From the NCBI RefSeq assembly GCF_900143285.1, contig NZ_FRDN01000010.1:124001-188000 (forward strand): a stretch of 64,000 nucleotides of DNA, written 5' to 3'. The stretch is from Desulfitobacterium chlororespirans DSM 11544. GTDB lineage: Bacteria; Bacillota; Desulfitobacteriia; Desulfitobacteriales; Desulfitobacteriaceae. The notes beneath the pieces were generated by a model. The model did no database searches. It was given only the letters and a program-made list of their open reading frames with translations, and was not told where the DNA came from. Made by a program: the position numbers and the translations under genes. Positions 35,579 to 44,119 of this stretch are shown one piece after another (position 1 is the stretch's first letter; the number at the start of each line of letters is the position of its first letter).

Positions 35579-36694
35579 TCATTCTATCCTGCTGAGATAC
35601 TGTCCATAGCCCTTCTCTTGAAGCTCGGATAAGGGAATAAAGCGCAGGGCGGCACTATTGATGCAATAGCGAAGACCGCCATCCTCCGGGGGACCGTCGT
35701 TAAAGAGATGCCCCAGATGGGAATCCCCGGCCCGGCTGCGAACCTCGATTCTCTTCATGCCAAAGGTAGAATCCTCTTTTTCTATAATGACTTCCTGAGC
35801 AATGGGCCGGTTAAAACTGGGCCACCCCGTTCCCGAATCAAATTTGTCTTTTGAAGCAAACAAGGGCTCCCCCGTCACCACATCCACATATAAACCCTGT
35901 TCATGATGATCCCAGTATTCATTAGCGAAGGAGCGTTCTGTGGCGTCCTTTTGGGTCACGGCATATTGCAGATCGGTCAAGGTTTTACGCAGTACATCAT
36001 CACTGGGTTTATTATAAAGTCCAGGATCAATGTTCACAAGTTTTTGCTCTTCTATGGGCGAAAAATCAATATGGGAGTAGCCATGGGGATTCTTGACAAG
36101 ATAATCCTGGTGGTATTCCTCCGCTTCATAAAAATGGGCCAGAGGGAGCACTTCAGTAACAATAGGCTTTTTATACTTGTTTTGCTCCTCCGTTATGACC
36201 TTAAGAATGATCTCACGGTCAACTTCATTTTGATAATAAATCCCTGTGCGGTACTGAGTACCCACATCATTTCCCTGGCGATTCAAAGAGGTTGGATCGA
36301 TGATCCTAAAGAAGTATTCCAAAATGGTTTTCAGGTCAACCCGCTCCGGATCATAACGAACATGAGCCGTTTCAGCGTGTCCCGAATCCCGATAGCAAAC
36401 ATCCTCATAGGTTGGGTTTTCGGTGTTCCCGTTGGCATAGCCCACCGTCACATCGGCCACACCGTAAATTCTTGAGAGATAGGCATCCACATCCCAGAAA
36501 CAACCCCCGGCTATCCATATCTCCTGAAGTTCTTTTCCTTCATAGGAGACTCCCATATTGGGGTTATCCGGAAATCGCTTTGCGGATTCAGCCGGCACCG
36601 CTGCCTCACTGCAACCGGTACCGACAATGGATAAGAATATTAACATAGCAACACTAAGAAGAATCCGGCTTACCTTGATTTTCACGGTGCCCAC
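35579..36694 (-). CDS. msrAB: Lipoprotein methionine sulfoxide reductase, MsrA-MsrB fusion
   Basis: 371 residues. A lipoprotein signal ends in LSIVGTGC (Cys28), so the enzyme is anchored on the outer face of the membrane. The MsrA domain has Cys65 in IAGGCFWD and the family motif [13 protein letters not shown]. The MsrB domain (about 235-371) has [19 protein letters not shown] and the catalytic Cys344 in RYCINSAAL. It should repair both S- and R-sulfoxides of protein methionine. No thioredoxin-like domain is fused, so the reductant is external. It lies 29 bases after the Met-rich lipoprotein gene. The start is a GTG with AAAGGA close by. Confidence 0.92.
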   Translation of the reverse strand: MGTVKIKVSRILLSVAMLIFLSIVGTGCSEAAVPAESAKRFPDNPNMGVSYEGKELQEIWIAGGCFWDVDAYLSRIYGVADVTVGYANGNTENPTYEDVCYRDSGHAETAHVRYDPERVDLKTILEYFFRIIDPTSLNRQGNDVGTQYRTGIYYQNEVDREIILKVITEEQNKYKKPIVTEVLPLAHFYEAEEYHQDYLVKNPHGYSHIDFSPIEEQKLVNIDPGLYNKPSDDVLRKTLTDLQYAVTQKDATERSFANEYWDHHEQGLYVDVVTGEPLFASKDKFDSGTGWPSFNRPIAQEVIIEKEDSTFGMKRIEVRSRAGDSHLGHLFNDGPPEDGGLRYCINSAALRFIPLSELQEKGYGQYLSRIE

Positions 36695-36723
36695 TCATCC
36701 TTTCCTGAATGATTTATGTTCCT

Positions 36724-37074
36724 CTACTTATTACTATTTTCTTTTTTCATACTATCGGCCATGCTGTCTTTCTCCATCATGTCTCCGGATTTGCTGTCAT
36801 CTTTCATCATATCTCCGCTCTTGCCGTCTTTCTCCATCATATCTCCACTCTTGCCGTCTTCTTTCATCATGTCTTCACTCTTGCTGTCTTCCTTCATCAT
36901 ATCTCCACTCTTGCTGTCATCTTTCATCATGTCTCCGCTCTTGTTGTCTTCTTTCATGGTGTCTTCCATCTTGGGGGCATCTTTCATGTCGTTTCCTTGA
37001 GCAGCGCTGCTGCCACAGCCACTTAATCCAAGTACAGTGGTAATAAGGAGTAGCGTCAGTAATAGTTTTTTCAT
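36724..37074 (-). CDS. Methionine-rich repeat lipoprotein
   Basis: 116 residues. The signal peptide ends in VLGLSGC (Cys20). The mature part is low-complexity, with about seven 10-residue units of the form KSGDMMKDDS, each with a Met-Met pair in a Lys/Asp/Ser context. There are 17 Met in about 97 mature residues and no Cys after Cys20. It resembles the pentapeptide MxKDx repeat proteins and, in composition, the Met-rich peptide MrpX known as an oxidant sink with a periplasmic Msr. It directly precedes msrAB on the same strand, so a substrate-enzyme relation is likely. Confidence 0.85.
   Translation of the reverse strand: MKKLLLTLLLITTVLGLSGCGSSAAQGNDMKDAPKMEDTMKEDNKSGDMMKDDSKSGDMMKEDSKSEDMMKEDGKSGDMMEKDGKSGDMMKDDSKSGDMMEKDSMADSMKKENSNK
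36761..36970. repeat. Seven 30-bp tandem repeats inside the Met-rich lipoprotein gene
   Basis: Units such as CTTTCATCATATCTCCGCTC recur every 30 bp in register, with the CATCAT core (Met-Met codons) conserved and synonymous differences elsewhere. They encode the KSGDMM units. Confidence 0.9.
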
Positions 37075-37140
37075 CCTTTAAGCACCTCTTCTTTATTTAA
37101 TTCATCCCTGGGGGCATGCCCGGGGAGTGTAATTGTCTTC

Positions 37141-37146
37141 ATTATA
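37141..37146 (-). promoter_or_regulatory. Candidate -10 box for the Met-rich lipoprotein/msrAB operon
   Basis: TATAAT on the minus strand lies 67 bp before the lipoprotein start. There is no good TTGACA at the usual distance, as expected for an activator-dependent promoter. A GGGCATGCCC palindrome lies between it and the gene (about 37111-37120). Confidence 0.4.
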
Positions 37147-37370
37147 GGCTGCTATTTGATTCGCCGGAATTGAATGGTATCGGATAAAACCTGAATTTAA
37201 GCAGGTATTTATACTATTGCTTGCAAGAATTATTTCGGAGGCCTATGCCTCACCTCACTCACAATATGCCACTCATTCAGCATCTGAACGCCAATGGATG
37301 CTAAGCTACCTGTCAAACAAAATTTTCATTATACGTAATGCAGCTTCAGCTGCATAGATGTCTGATACAA

Positions 37371-37413
37371 AAAATTAACAGCCGGTCCATTATGAACTGG
37401 CTGTTAATTTTTT
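37371..37413. terminator. Strong terminator closing the large acyl-CoA operon
   Basis: AAAAAATTAACAGCC and GGCTGTTAATTTTTT are 15-bp perfect arms with a 13-base loop, T-rich on both strands. It is 83 bases past the last gene. The remaining stretch to 37147 holds only short palindromes (GAGGCCTATGCCTC, GCAGCTTCAGCTGC) and no gene. Confidence 0.88.
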
Positions 37414-37495
37414 AGTATTCGTTCACCACGCTGGTGGCTGTTTTGGCTCTTTTATTCGGACTAATCCGGGGCTGACTGAGACTCTTATTTAAGGA

Positions 37496-38296
37496 TTATC
37501 TCATTCTTTGCGGAGGGGGTGCTTCATCAGCCTTCCCGGCATAGGTCTGCACGAAGGAGGCATACCTTTCCGCCTCATCCCCTACAACGACCAAGTCCGT
37601 ATCCAGCCAATTCCTGCGCCTGATCGCCACCATTGCCCAATCCTCAGCCTTTCCCTTGATATACTGTTGGGCCCCTGCTGTTCCTTTCGACCAGATTTGA
37701 CCGGAAGGCAAAACCAATTCCAAATAAATTGGCGTATCAGGCATCTCAACGCCATGGATCCGATAAGAATTGGGGCGGGCCTGCCAGGAGAGAAAGAGGG
37801 TGTGAACGATTCGCTCCGCCACTTTTACAGGAATTTTCAGGTGATCATAAACATCGGTGGAATGGGCCCATAATTCCATCAGGCGGGCTGAGGCCAGGGA
37901 TTTAGCCGCCATCGGCAAGTTAGGCGCCCAGGGTATGCGTGCCTTGGGATCGCTGTTGTATAAAGCCCAGTTCATCTTGGTGCGGACCTGGCGCCACCAA
38001 CTCAATACTTCGGCCTTGCTCATGTTCCGTTTTTCCGGACATCTGTAGAATTCATCATGGGTGCCCGGCGGATTGGCATCCCCCAAACTTTCAGCTTCAC
38101 CTAAAATCAATTTCCCTGCCGCCTCATCAAAAAGAGCAATATGAATGATCTCATCTTTAATGGTCCACAGCCCCGGAACTTCCTCCTGCAAACCCATCGG
38201 TTTAATCACTTCCTGCCATTGCTGTTCTGTCAGATTATCCACCAAACTGTCCACCAAAGACTGTTCCGCCAGTAGATCATTGAGTATGGCTTTCAT
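37496..38296 (-). CDS. TIGR03084/DinB-like metal-binding protein
   Basis: 266 residues. The N-terminal helical domain resembles maleylpyruvate isomerase/DinB proteins, with metal-type His in TIKDEIIHIALFDEA and ELWAHSTDVYDHL. The C-terminal 90 residues form a small alpha/beta domain with IYLELVLPSGQIWSKG. This layout matches the TIGR03084 family. The function is unknown; thiol-dependent isomerisation or hydration is a family-based possibility. It is the last gene of the sigma-54-linked run, 31 bases after the acyl-CoA synthetase. Confidence 0.65.
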   Translation of the reverse strand: MKAILNDLLAEQSLVDSLVDNLTEQQWQEVIKPMGLQEEVPGLWTIKDEIIHIALFDEAAGKLILGEAESLGDANPPGTHDEFYRCPEKRNMSKAEVLSWWRQVRTKMNWALYNSDPKARIPWAPNLPMAAKSLASARLMELWAHSTDVYDHLKIPVKVAERIVHTLFLSWQARPNSYRIHGVEMPDTPIYLELVLPSGQIWSKGTAGAQQYIKGKAEDWAMVAIRRRNWLDTDLVVVGDEAERYASFVQTYAGKADEAPPPQRMR

Positions 38297-38327
38297 CGCC
38301 CATCTCCCCTATCTTAAGCATTTAATT

Positions 38328-39926
38328 TCACATCGTTTCCGGAAAATCCTTACGGGCAAAAGTGGTCCGGAGCTTGTACTTTTGAATCTTCCCCGCCTGA
38401 TCCACCGGAAATTCATCCACAAATTCCACCCGGCGGGGTTTTTTATAGCCGGCCAGGTATTTTTTACAGTGTTCCTGAATCCCCTCCCCCGTTACAGCCT
38501 GCCCGGGCTTAGTCTTAATCACCGCCATCACGGCTTCCCCAAACCTGGGGTCCGGTACCCCAATCACCGCACAGTCATGAACGGCGGAATGAGTACGGAT
38601 AACCCCTTCCACTTCCTGAGCGAAAACATTTTCTCCTCCGGACTTAATCATATCCTTTTTGCGATCCATGAAATAGTAATAGCCCTTTTCATCTTTCCTC
38701 AGCAGATCCCCGGTATAGACCCAGCCCCCTTTGATCACTTCCTCGGTCAGTTCCGGTTGATTATAATAACCGGTCATCACCGAGGGGCCCCGGGCGATGC
38801 ATTCACCGGTTTCGCCAACCGGGACTTCCCGGCCGCTCTCATCCACAAGCCGCAATTCGAGGAAAGACATCTCTTTCCCTACACTTTTGGTCAGCTCCGG
38901 GTTGTTTTCGAGCACCTCCCGGGTCAGCACAAAGGTGGTGCCTACCCCGCCTGTTTCAGTAAGCCCATAACCGCACCGGACGACACAGTTAGGGAAAACC
39001 TCATAGAGTTTGTGGACAATCTCCGGCGAAGTACCTCCCGCCGATGAATGAACGGACTTGACGGAACTCAGGTCGTATTCCGCAAGTGAGGGCAAGGCGA
39101 AAATCCGGTGATAGGAAGAGGGCGGCAGCAGCATGACATTGGTAACTCTCTCCTCCTGAATCTGCCGCAGAATTTTCTCCGGTTCAAATCCGTCACAGAC
39201 AATCAACGTGTTACCCGCCCCGATGGCCACATTCAGCCAGGAGAGCCCGGCCTGGTGGCATAAAGGAGACTGGGTCAGCATCACCCGGTCAGGCCCTCCC
39301 AGTTCCAAGGCTGTTGTGATGCCGATCACCTGGAAAATCTCCTGCCGTTGGGTTCTCATCACCCCTTTGGAACGCCCGGTTGTTCCTCCGGTAAACTGTA
39401 TTCTGCACAAATCTTCTTCGCCGATCAGTACATCCGGTTCTTCCTCATGGTCATGGTCTGTCAAGGCCTCAAAAGCATACTCTCCCTGTATTGGTTGTTC
39501 ACCCACCCGTATCACCAAGGAGATCGTCTTAACATTCTCCTTGACTTGCCGGACTTGATCATCAAAAAGCTCATGATAGACGAACACTTGGCAATCTGCC
39601 TGCTCAAGCAGACAGCCAATCTCCTGGGAAGCCAGACGATAGTTTATGGCTACCGAGACGGCTCCGATCTTTTGCACCGCATAGTAAAGTTCGACAATCC
39701 GCAGTCCATTGGGCAGCAGGTAAGCTACTTTATCCCCTTTTGTCACTCCCAGCTCCAAAAGACCGTGAGCCAGCTTATTAACCCGCCTATTTAATTGAGC
39801 ATAAGAGATGGGCTGCCGGTTACAGACGATTGCCGTTTTTTGCGGATATCGATTAGCATTTAAGGTCAAAAAAAATCCTATATGAAGAGGAAACAAATTG
39901 TTCATCCTTTCTGCGCTTCCATCCAT
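38328..39926 (-). CDS. AMP-forming acyl-CoA synthetase
   Basis: 532 residues. It has the ATP motif QFTGGTTGRSKGVMRTQ, then CGYGLTETGGVGTTF, VYTGDLLRKDEKGYYYFMDR, KDMIKSGGENVFAQEVE and the C-terminal lysine region PVDQAGKIQKYKL. It activates a carboxylic acid to its CoA ester, like CaiC. The acid is unknown. The start is uncertain: the ATG at 39926 has no good site, and an ATG at 39905 also fits. Together with two CoA transferases in the same operon it gives two ways to load CoA. Confidence 0.88.
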   Translation of the reverse strand: MDGSAERMNNLFPLHIGFFLTLNANRYPQKTAIVCNRQPISYAQLNRRVNKLAHGLLELGVTKGDKVAYLLPNGLRIVELYYAVQKIGAVSVAINYRLASQEIGCLLEQADCQVFVYHELFDDQVRQVKENVKTISLVIRVGEQPIQGEYAFEALTDHDHEEEPDVLIGEEDLCRIQFTGGTTGRSKGVMRTQRQEIFQVIGITTALELGGPDRVMLTQSPLCHQAGLSWLNVAIGAGNTLIVCDGFEPEKILRQIQEERVTNVMLLPPSSYHRIFALPSLAEYDLSSVKSVHSSAGGTSPEIVHKLYEVFPNCVVRCGYGLTETGGVGTTFVLTREVLENNPELTKSVGKEMSFLELRLVDESGREVPVGETGECIARGPSVMTGYYNQPELTEEVIKGGWVYTGDLLRKDEKGYYYFMDRKKDMIKSGGENVFAQEVEGVIRTHSAVHDCAVIGVPDPRFGEAVMAVIKTKPGQAVTGEGIQEHCKKYLAGYKKPRRVEFVDEFPVDQAGKIQKYKLRTTFARKDFPETM

Positions 39927-39942
39927 CCTGCCGGAAAAAGAG

Positions 39943-41097
39943 CTAGAGCAGCAAAGCGATGCGGTTAAGTTCTTCGGCCATCGCTGATATTTCCTGGATG
40001 CCGGCTGTGACTTCTTCGGTAGCGGCGGCCTGTCCCTGACTGGATTGAAGGGAGTTCATACTTTTTAGATTGATCTGGTTCACTTTTTCCTGAATAGAAT
40101 CCGTTAGTCTTTGGATTTGCGGAATCGTGCTGCGGGTTTGTTCGGACAGCTTTCTTATTTCTTCAGCCACCACCCCGAATCCGTTGCCCTGTTTTCCCGC
40201 CCGGGTCGCTTCTATGGCTGCGTTAAAGCCCAGCATATTGGTGGCATCGGCGATCTTTCTGATCAAGGCCATAATACCCCTGATTTCCTCGGTATGAGCG
40301 GCAACCTCTCTGATCTTGTCGTTCTGCACTTTCTCATTGGTATGAATATCCGCAGCCGAGGCCGTCAACTGCTGGACGGCCGCCGAAATCTCCAAAAGAC
40401 CTTTTTCCAGATCGGCCGCTATTTGCCGCAATTCCACCGCGGTCTTTTTAGGGGTGATAATCCCCAAAATGGCAACGATCTCATCCTTATTCTCCTCATC
40501 GAACAAAGGATAATTAGCAACCGTCACCGGAACCCCGTACTTTTCTTCCCCCATTTCCAGAATCACCGGACTTTGGCTTGACAAGGCTTGGCGGGCTGCT
40601 TCGTCTTCTTCCCGGTTCTGCCCCAGCTGAAAACTCTGCAAATCAAATCTGGAGGAGGCTTGTCTCATCACAACCTTTTTTAAATCCGAGATATACAACA
40701 GAGCGCCATCATGATACATTTCCGCCAGAATCGGGGCAAAATTGCCAAAAGCGGCAATGACCGGATGAATTCGGGGCCAAGCCATATTGAAAGCTCCCTG
40801 AACCTGATCATATTCATCCACATAGGGAAGGGTAGACATAATCAACCGCTCTCCCTGCTTGGATCGTTTGATCGATTGATTGAGCAGGAGGGTCCGTTCC
40901 TTCATTGCTCTGATGGATGAGTATCTCTCATCCAGCTGATCTCCTGTTTTGACGATCTGAATTCCGAACTTCTCGGAGCTTTTCGTCCAGGTTACAGTAT
41001 TTCCTTCCACCAGCCAAAACATCGCCCCGCCGGGTATGGCATCCACCAGCACCTCGGCCAGCAGCTTACAGGAGTTTATTGCTCTCTGATCAAGCAT
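39943..41097 (-). CDS. Soluble methyl-accepting-chemotaxis-type protein with short signalling domain
   Basis: 384 residues with no membrane segment. The N-terminal 200 residues have a sensor-like composition ([32 protein letters not shown]). The C-terminal half carries the chemoreceptor hairpin tip ([31 protein letters not shown]). It ends soon after, so the coiled coil is much shorter than in classic receptors. It may signal to CheA or act as a stand-alone cytoplasmic sensor. Its place between the synthetase and a CoA transferase suggests it senses a substrate or CoA intermediate of this pathway. Confidence 0.82.
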   Translation of the reverse strand: MLDQRAINSCKLLAEVLVDAIPGGAMFWLVEGNTVTWTKSSEKFGIQIVKTGDQLDERYSSIRAMKERTLLLNQSIKRSKQGERLIMSTLPYVDEYDQVQGAFNMAWPRIHPVIAAFGNFAPILAEMYHDGALLYISDLKKVVMRQASSRFDLQSFQLGQNREEDEAARQALSSQSPVILEMGEEKYGVPVTVANYPLFDEENKDEIVAILGIITPKKTAVELRQIAADLEKGLLEISAAVQQLTASAADIHTNEKVQNDKIREVAAHTEEIRGIMALIRKIADATNMLGFNAAIEATRAGKQGNGFGVVAEEIRKLSEQTRSTIPQIQRLTDSIQEKVNQINLKSMNSLQSSQGQAAATEEVTAGIQEISAMAEELNRIALLL

Positions 41098-41160
41098 CTA
41101 TGTCCTCCTTTTAAATTTTATTTGACTCTGTGTTTCCGGCTTTCCCAGTACTCTGTAAAA

Positions 41161-42375
41161 CTAAACTCCTTTTTTAATAATATTTTTCTCATAAAAAGAA
41201 GCTATCTCCCTTGCGCTGAAGCCGGCCTCCGCCAAGATATCTTCGTTATCCATGCCAATGGCCGGACAGCCCCGCCAGATGTGTCCAGGATTATTTTTAA
41301 ATTTGGGGACGATATTTTGCCCGGTAATGCTTTGGCCGTCAACCGTCTGCCACCGGGTGATGGTTTCCCTGGCCAGAAAGTGAGGATGATCCGGCATCAT
41401 TTCATGATTCATAAGCATACTGCAGGGGACCCCGGCAGAGCTCAGGATCTCTTCCACTTCCCGGGCCGTTCTTTGCCGGCAAAAATCCTCAATGGCCTCC
41501 TCCAGCTTTTGTCCGCCCAGGGTATCCAGCTTATAGCTGCCCAAGGCCGGAAATTCATCCGTCCCATAAGTGAAACCGAAAATCGGCAGCGCCGCTTTAA
41601 CCACACCGACCCCCAACAATACGATATAGACCTTTTTGCCGTCTCCGCACCGATAGCTGTTAAAGCCGGCATTGTTGTTATTTCCCATCCCCCGGCGGTA
41701 AACCCGCTCGGTATGGTTCCAGCTGTCCAGGGGCCACCCTGACTGACATCTTAAAATGGCCTCATACTGAGCCACATCGATACTGTCTCCCTCTCCTGTC
41801 TTTTGAGCACGGATATAGGCGGCCAAAGCGGAATAAGCCGCCAGAAAACCGGTATAATAATCGGCAATGCTGACTTCTGCGGGAGCAGGCCGGGTGCCGG
41901 GCAGACCATTCATAGACATCAGTCCGCCAAAGGCCTGAGCAATTGGATCATAAGAGGCCCGGCCGGTATAACTGCGGTCTCCTGTCTGACCGAATCCGGA
42001 GATGTGCACGATGACCAGCCGGGGATTGACTTCCCATAGGACCTCATCTGTAAGCCCCCATTTCCCGTATTGTCCTCCTCGGGATGCCTCGATAAAAATG
42101 TCGGCCTTGCCAAGCAAACGCAAAAATATCTCTTTTCCCTCCGGGGTCGGGATATTCAGGGCAATAGTTCTTTGGTTCCGCCGATCCAGCTGAGAGGCCA
42201 TCCCTGGACCATAGCGGGTAATATCCATGGCTTTGGCGCTCTCCACCCAGATCACATCCGCTCCCATATCCGCCATCAGTGCCGCGGCAAAAGGCCCGGC
42301 AATGGACATCGAAGCATGCATGACCCGGACTCCTTGAAGAGCACCCCTTTGCGGGGCATCCGCACGCTTAACCAT
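41161..42375 (-). CDS. CaiB/BaiF family (class III) CoA transferase, second copy
   Basis: 404 residues. Family motifs are VMHASMSIAGPFAAALMADMGADVIWVE, the active-site Asp region in GLMSMNGLPGTRPAPAEVSIADYYTGF and a C-terminal WRGCPAIGMDNEDIL. It moves CoA between carboxylic acids through a glutamyl or aspartyl intermediate. It resembles the copy at 53135-54355 in length and motifs, but the sequences clearly differ. The short word AGTACTCTGTAA lies at its end. Confidence 0.88.
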   Translation of the reverse strand: MVKRADAPQRGALQGVRVMHASMSIAGPFAAALMADMGADVIWVESAKAMDITRYGPGMASQLDRRNQRTIALNIPTPEGKEIFLRLLGKADIFIEASRGGQYGKWGLTDEVLWEVNPRLVIVHISGFGQTGDRSYTGRASYDPIAQAFGGLMSMNGLPGTRPAPAEVSIADYYTGFLAAYSALAAYIRAQKTGEGDSIDVAQYEAILRCQSGWPLDSWNHTERVYRRGMGNNNNAGFNSYRCGDGKKVYIVLLGVGVVKAALPIFGFTYGTDEFPALGSYKLDTLGGQKLEEAIEDFCRQRTAREVEEILSSAGVPCSMLMNHEMMPDHPHFLARETITRWQTVDGQSITGQNIVPKFKNNPGHIWRGCPAIGMDNEDILAEAGFSAREIASFYEKNIIKKGV

Positions 42376-42444
42376 AGTGACACCTCTTCTTCCCTACTTT
42401 TTATCCGGGAGTCCCTTTCCTCCGGAAGTCGCTCCCAGCTTCCT

Positions 42445-43914
42445 TTAAAAGAGCAAGGGGCCTAAAGTCAGACAAACCAAGGCACCAATCACCGGGGATA
42501 CAATGGCCAGGGGAACTGTGTATTGATAAATTTCCCTGGAACAGACCCATTCACTGTTCCCATGCATCAAAGCTGCCAAAGGACTGGATGCCGGAAACAC
42601 GATCCCCATCAGACAGGAGACGCATAGAGCTACCGTGAGCATCCCGGGGCTGACGCCAACCACCGGGGCATAGGTGCAGGCCAGAGGAACTAAAATCAGA
42701 CCCACGATGACATCCCCCATAAAAACGGTCATGACAACAGAGATTCCTATGAAGAGAAAAACAAATAATTCGGGACTAAGGTGGGCATTCAAAACAGGAC
42801 TGAAGAGTTGCATAAAAACCTCTTTCACTCCGGTCTCTTCGCTGGTCATCGCTTCCGCCAAAGGCAGCGCCGTCCCCAATAAAAACAGGCTTGGCCAGGG
42901 AATCCCCTCACAAATCAATGCCACGAAATTGACAAAGTGCGCCGAATCTTTTTTTCTGAGAAAAGCTACAAAAGCCAATAACAGCACAACGATTCCCGTA
43001 TTCCCCAGTTTTTTGAGAAATCGCGTCAACCCCAGATCACCGGGCAGTATCCCGGGCAAAAAAAGCAGTATAATCAGTACTCCCAATAGGGTGATGACCT
43101 GTTTCTGATACGTGTTAAACTTGAATGTATTGGCATAAACAAATTTGCTTTGGGCTATGGGAGTGACATCCGGTCTGAAGACGAATCTGCACAGGCCAAC
43201 ATAGCCCAGCACTGCCGAATAGCCGATGGCTGCCGCCAGAATGGTAAAGCTCATAAAATCAATCTGCAGACCGGTTTGTTTGGTAAAGACACCGGTCAAG
43301 ATGACAGCCATCATTTTATAAGGCAAAGCGGCATGTCCCATCAGGCCGGCAAAGACAATACCCACGATCATCAGCTTGGGATAGTGATCTTTGTTGGTAA
43401 AGCCAAAAACCTGACAAAGTTTATATAATATCCCCCAGCAGATAATAATGGCCGGCGTAACACTGACCAGAGCTGCCACCACATAGGCGGCAGTCAGAAT
43501 CAGAAGTGTAAGCATCCAGGGCCTCCCGCCGGCAAACCGCCTGGAAACCACCCAATTGGCAATAACTTCAGTAACTCCCGCCTTATCAACCATAGCGGCG
43601 AAAATAAGCATAAAAAACACAAATAAAAATGCATCCCCGCCATAACCCATTTGAAACGCTTCCGGTACAGTGGTGTATCCGGTAAATCCCAGGGCGATCA
43701 AACCCAGCAAAGCAGGCCAAAGGATCCCCACCGTGGACCAGGCATAAATAACCCCGGTAAAGATACCGATGATCCGCATGCCAAGCGGCGTCAGAGGCTC
43801 AACAACCGGAAAATACCAGCCTCCGGAAATCAGAGCAATCACGATCAGGCTGTTCAGATAATAAAGAATGGTTTGCCATGATCTCTCCCCGGCTTCTCTT
43901 TTCTGCACAGACAT
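42445..43914 (-). CDS. DASS/SLC13-type carboxylate permease, copy 2
   Basis: 489 residues with about 12 hydrophobic segments. Shared blocks with the neighbour are VTPAIIICWGILYKLC, GLMGHAALPYKMMAV and, near the end, SSPLAALMHGNSEW. The family carries di- and tricarboxylates or sulfate, often with sodium. Here an organic acid entering the CoA pathway is the best guess. It lies 206 bases after the paralogue at 44120-45583, which is the largest gap inside the operon. Confidence 0.82.
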   Translation of the reverse strand: MSVQKREAGERSWQTILYYLNSLIVIALISGGWYFPVVEPLTPLGMRIIGIFTGVIYAWSTVGILWPALLGLIALGFTGYTTVPEAFQMGYGGDAFLFVFFMLIFAAMVDKAGVTEVIANWVVSRRFAGGRPWMLTLLILTAAYVVAALVSVTPAIIICWGILYKLCQVFGFTNKDHYPKLMIVGIVFAGLMGHAALPYKMMAVILTGVFTKQTGLQIDFMSFTILAAAIGYSAVLGYVGLCRFVFRPDVTPIAQSKFVYANTFKFNTYQKQVITLLGVLIILLFLPGILPGDLGLTRFLKKLGNTGIVVLLLAFVAFLRKKDSAHFVNFVALICEGIPWPSLFLLGTALPLAEAMTSEETGVKEVFMQLFSPVLNAHLSPELFVFLFIGISVVMTVFMGDVIVGLILVPLACTYAPVVGVSPGMLTVALCVSCLMGIVFPASSPLAALMHGNSEWVCSREIYQYTVPLAIVSPVIGALVCLTLGPLLF

Positions 43915-44044
43915 ACACTACCCTCCCAACGCCTTGTATTGCCATTTTCACCCGGGCTGAACTGTTTTAAACTCATGGGCAGAACAGAGGCGTCACGGAT
44001 TTAGGCACCGAATACTTACACCTGGTCTAGCCTGGGCTATCCAT

Positions 44045-44083
44045 CCCGACAATACCTGAATGCAAAAACCAGGTATTGTCGGG
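44045..44083. repeat. Perfect 14-bp inverted repeat between the two permease genes
   Basis: CCCGACAATACCTG and CAGGTATTGTCGGG flank an 11-base loop. No T-tract follows on the minus strand, so it is more likely an mRNA stability or processing stem than a terminator. Confidence 0.6.
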
Positions 44084-44119
44084 CTTTTAACTGCTAAATG
44101 GCTGGATAGCCTCCCTGTA

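Noticed and set aside
36761-36970. CRISPR array
   Set aside because: The 30-bp units are directly adjacent with no unique spacers and encode a repeat protein.
36709-37026. Plus-strand frames of 94-161 aa over the repeat region
   Set aside because: They arise because the 30-bp repeats are open in several frames. The minus-strand frame has a lipoprotein signal, a binding site and a fitting partner gene.
44045-44083. Terminator splitting the acyl-CoA operon between the permeases
   Set aside because: The stem is strong but no T-tract follows in the direction of transcription, so I list it only as an inverted repeat.
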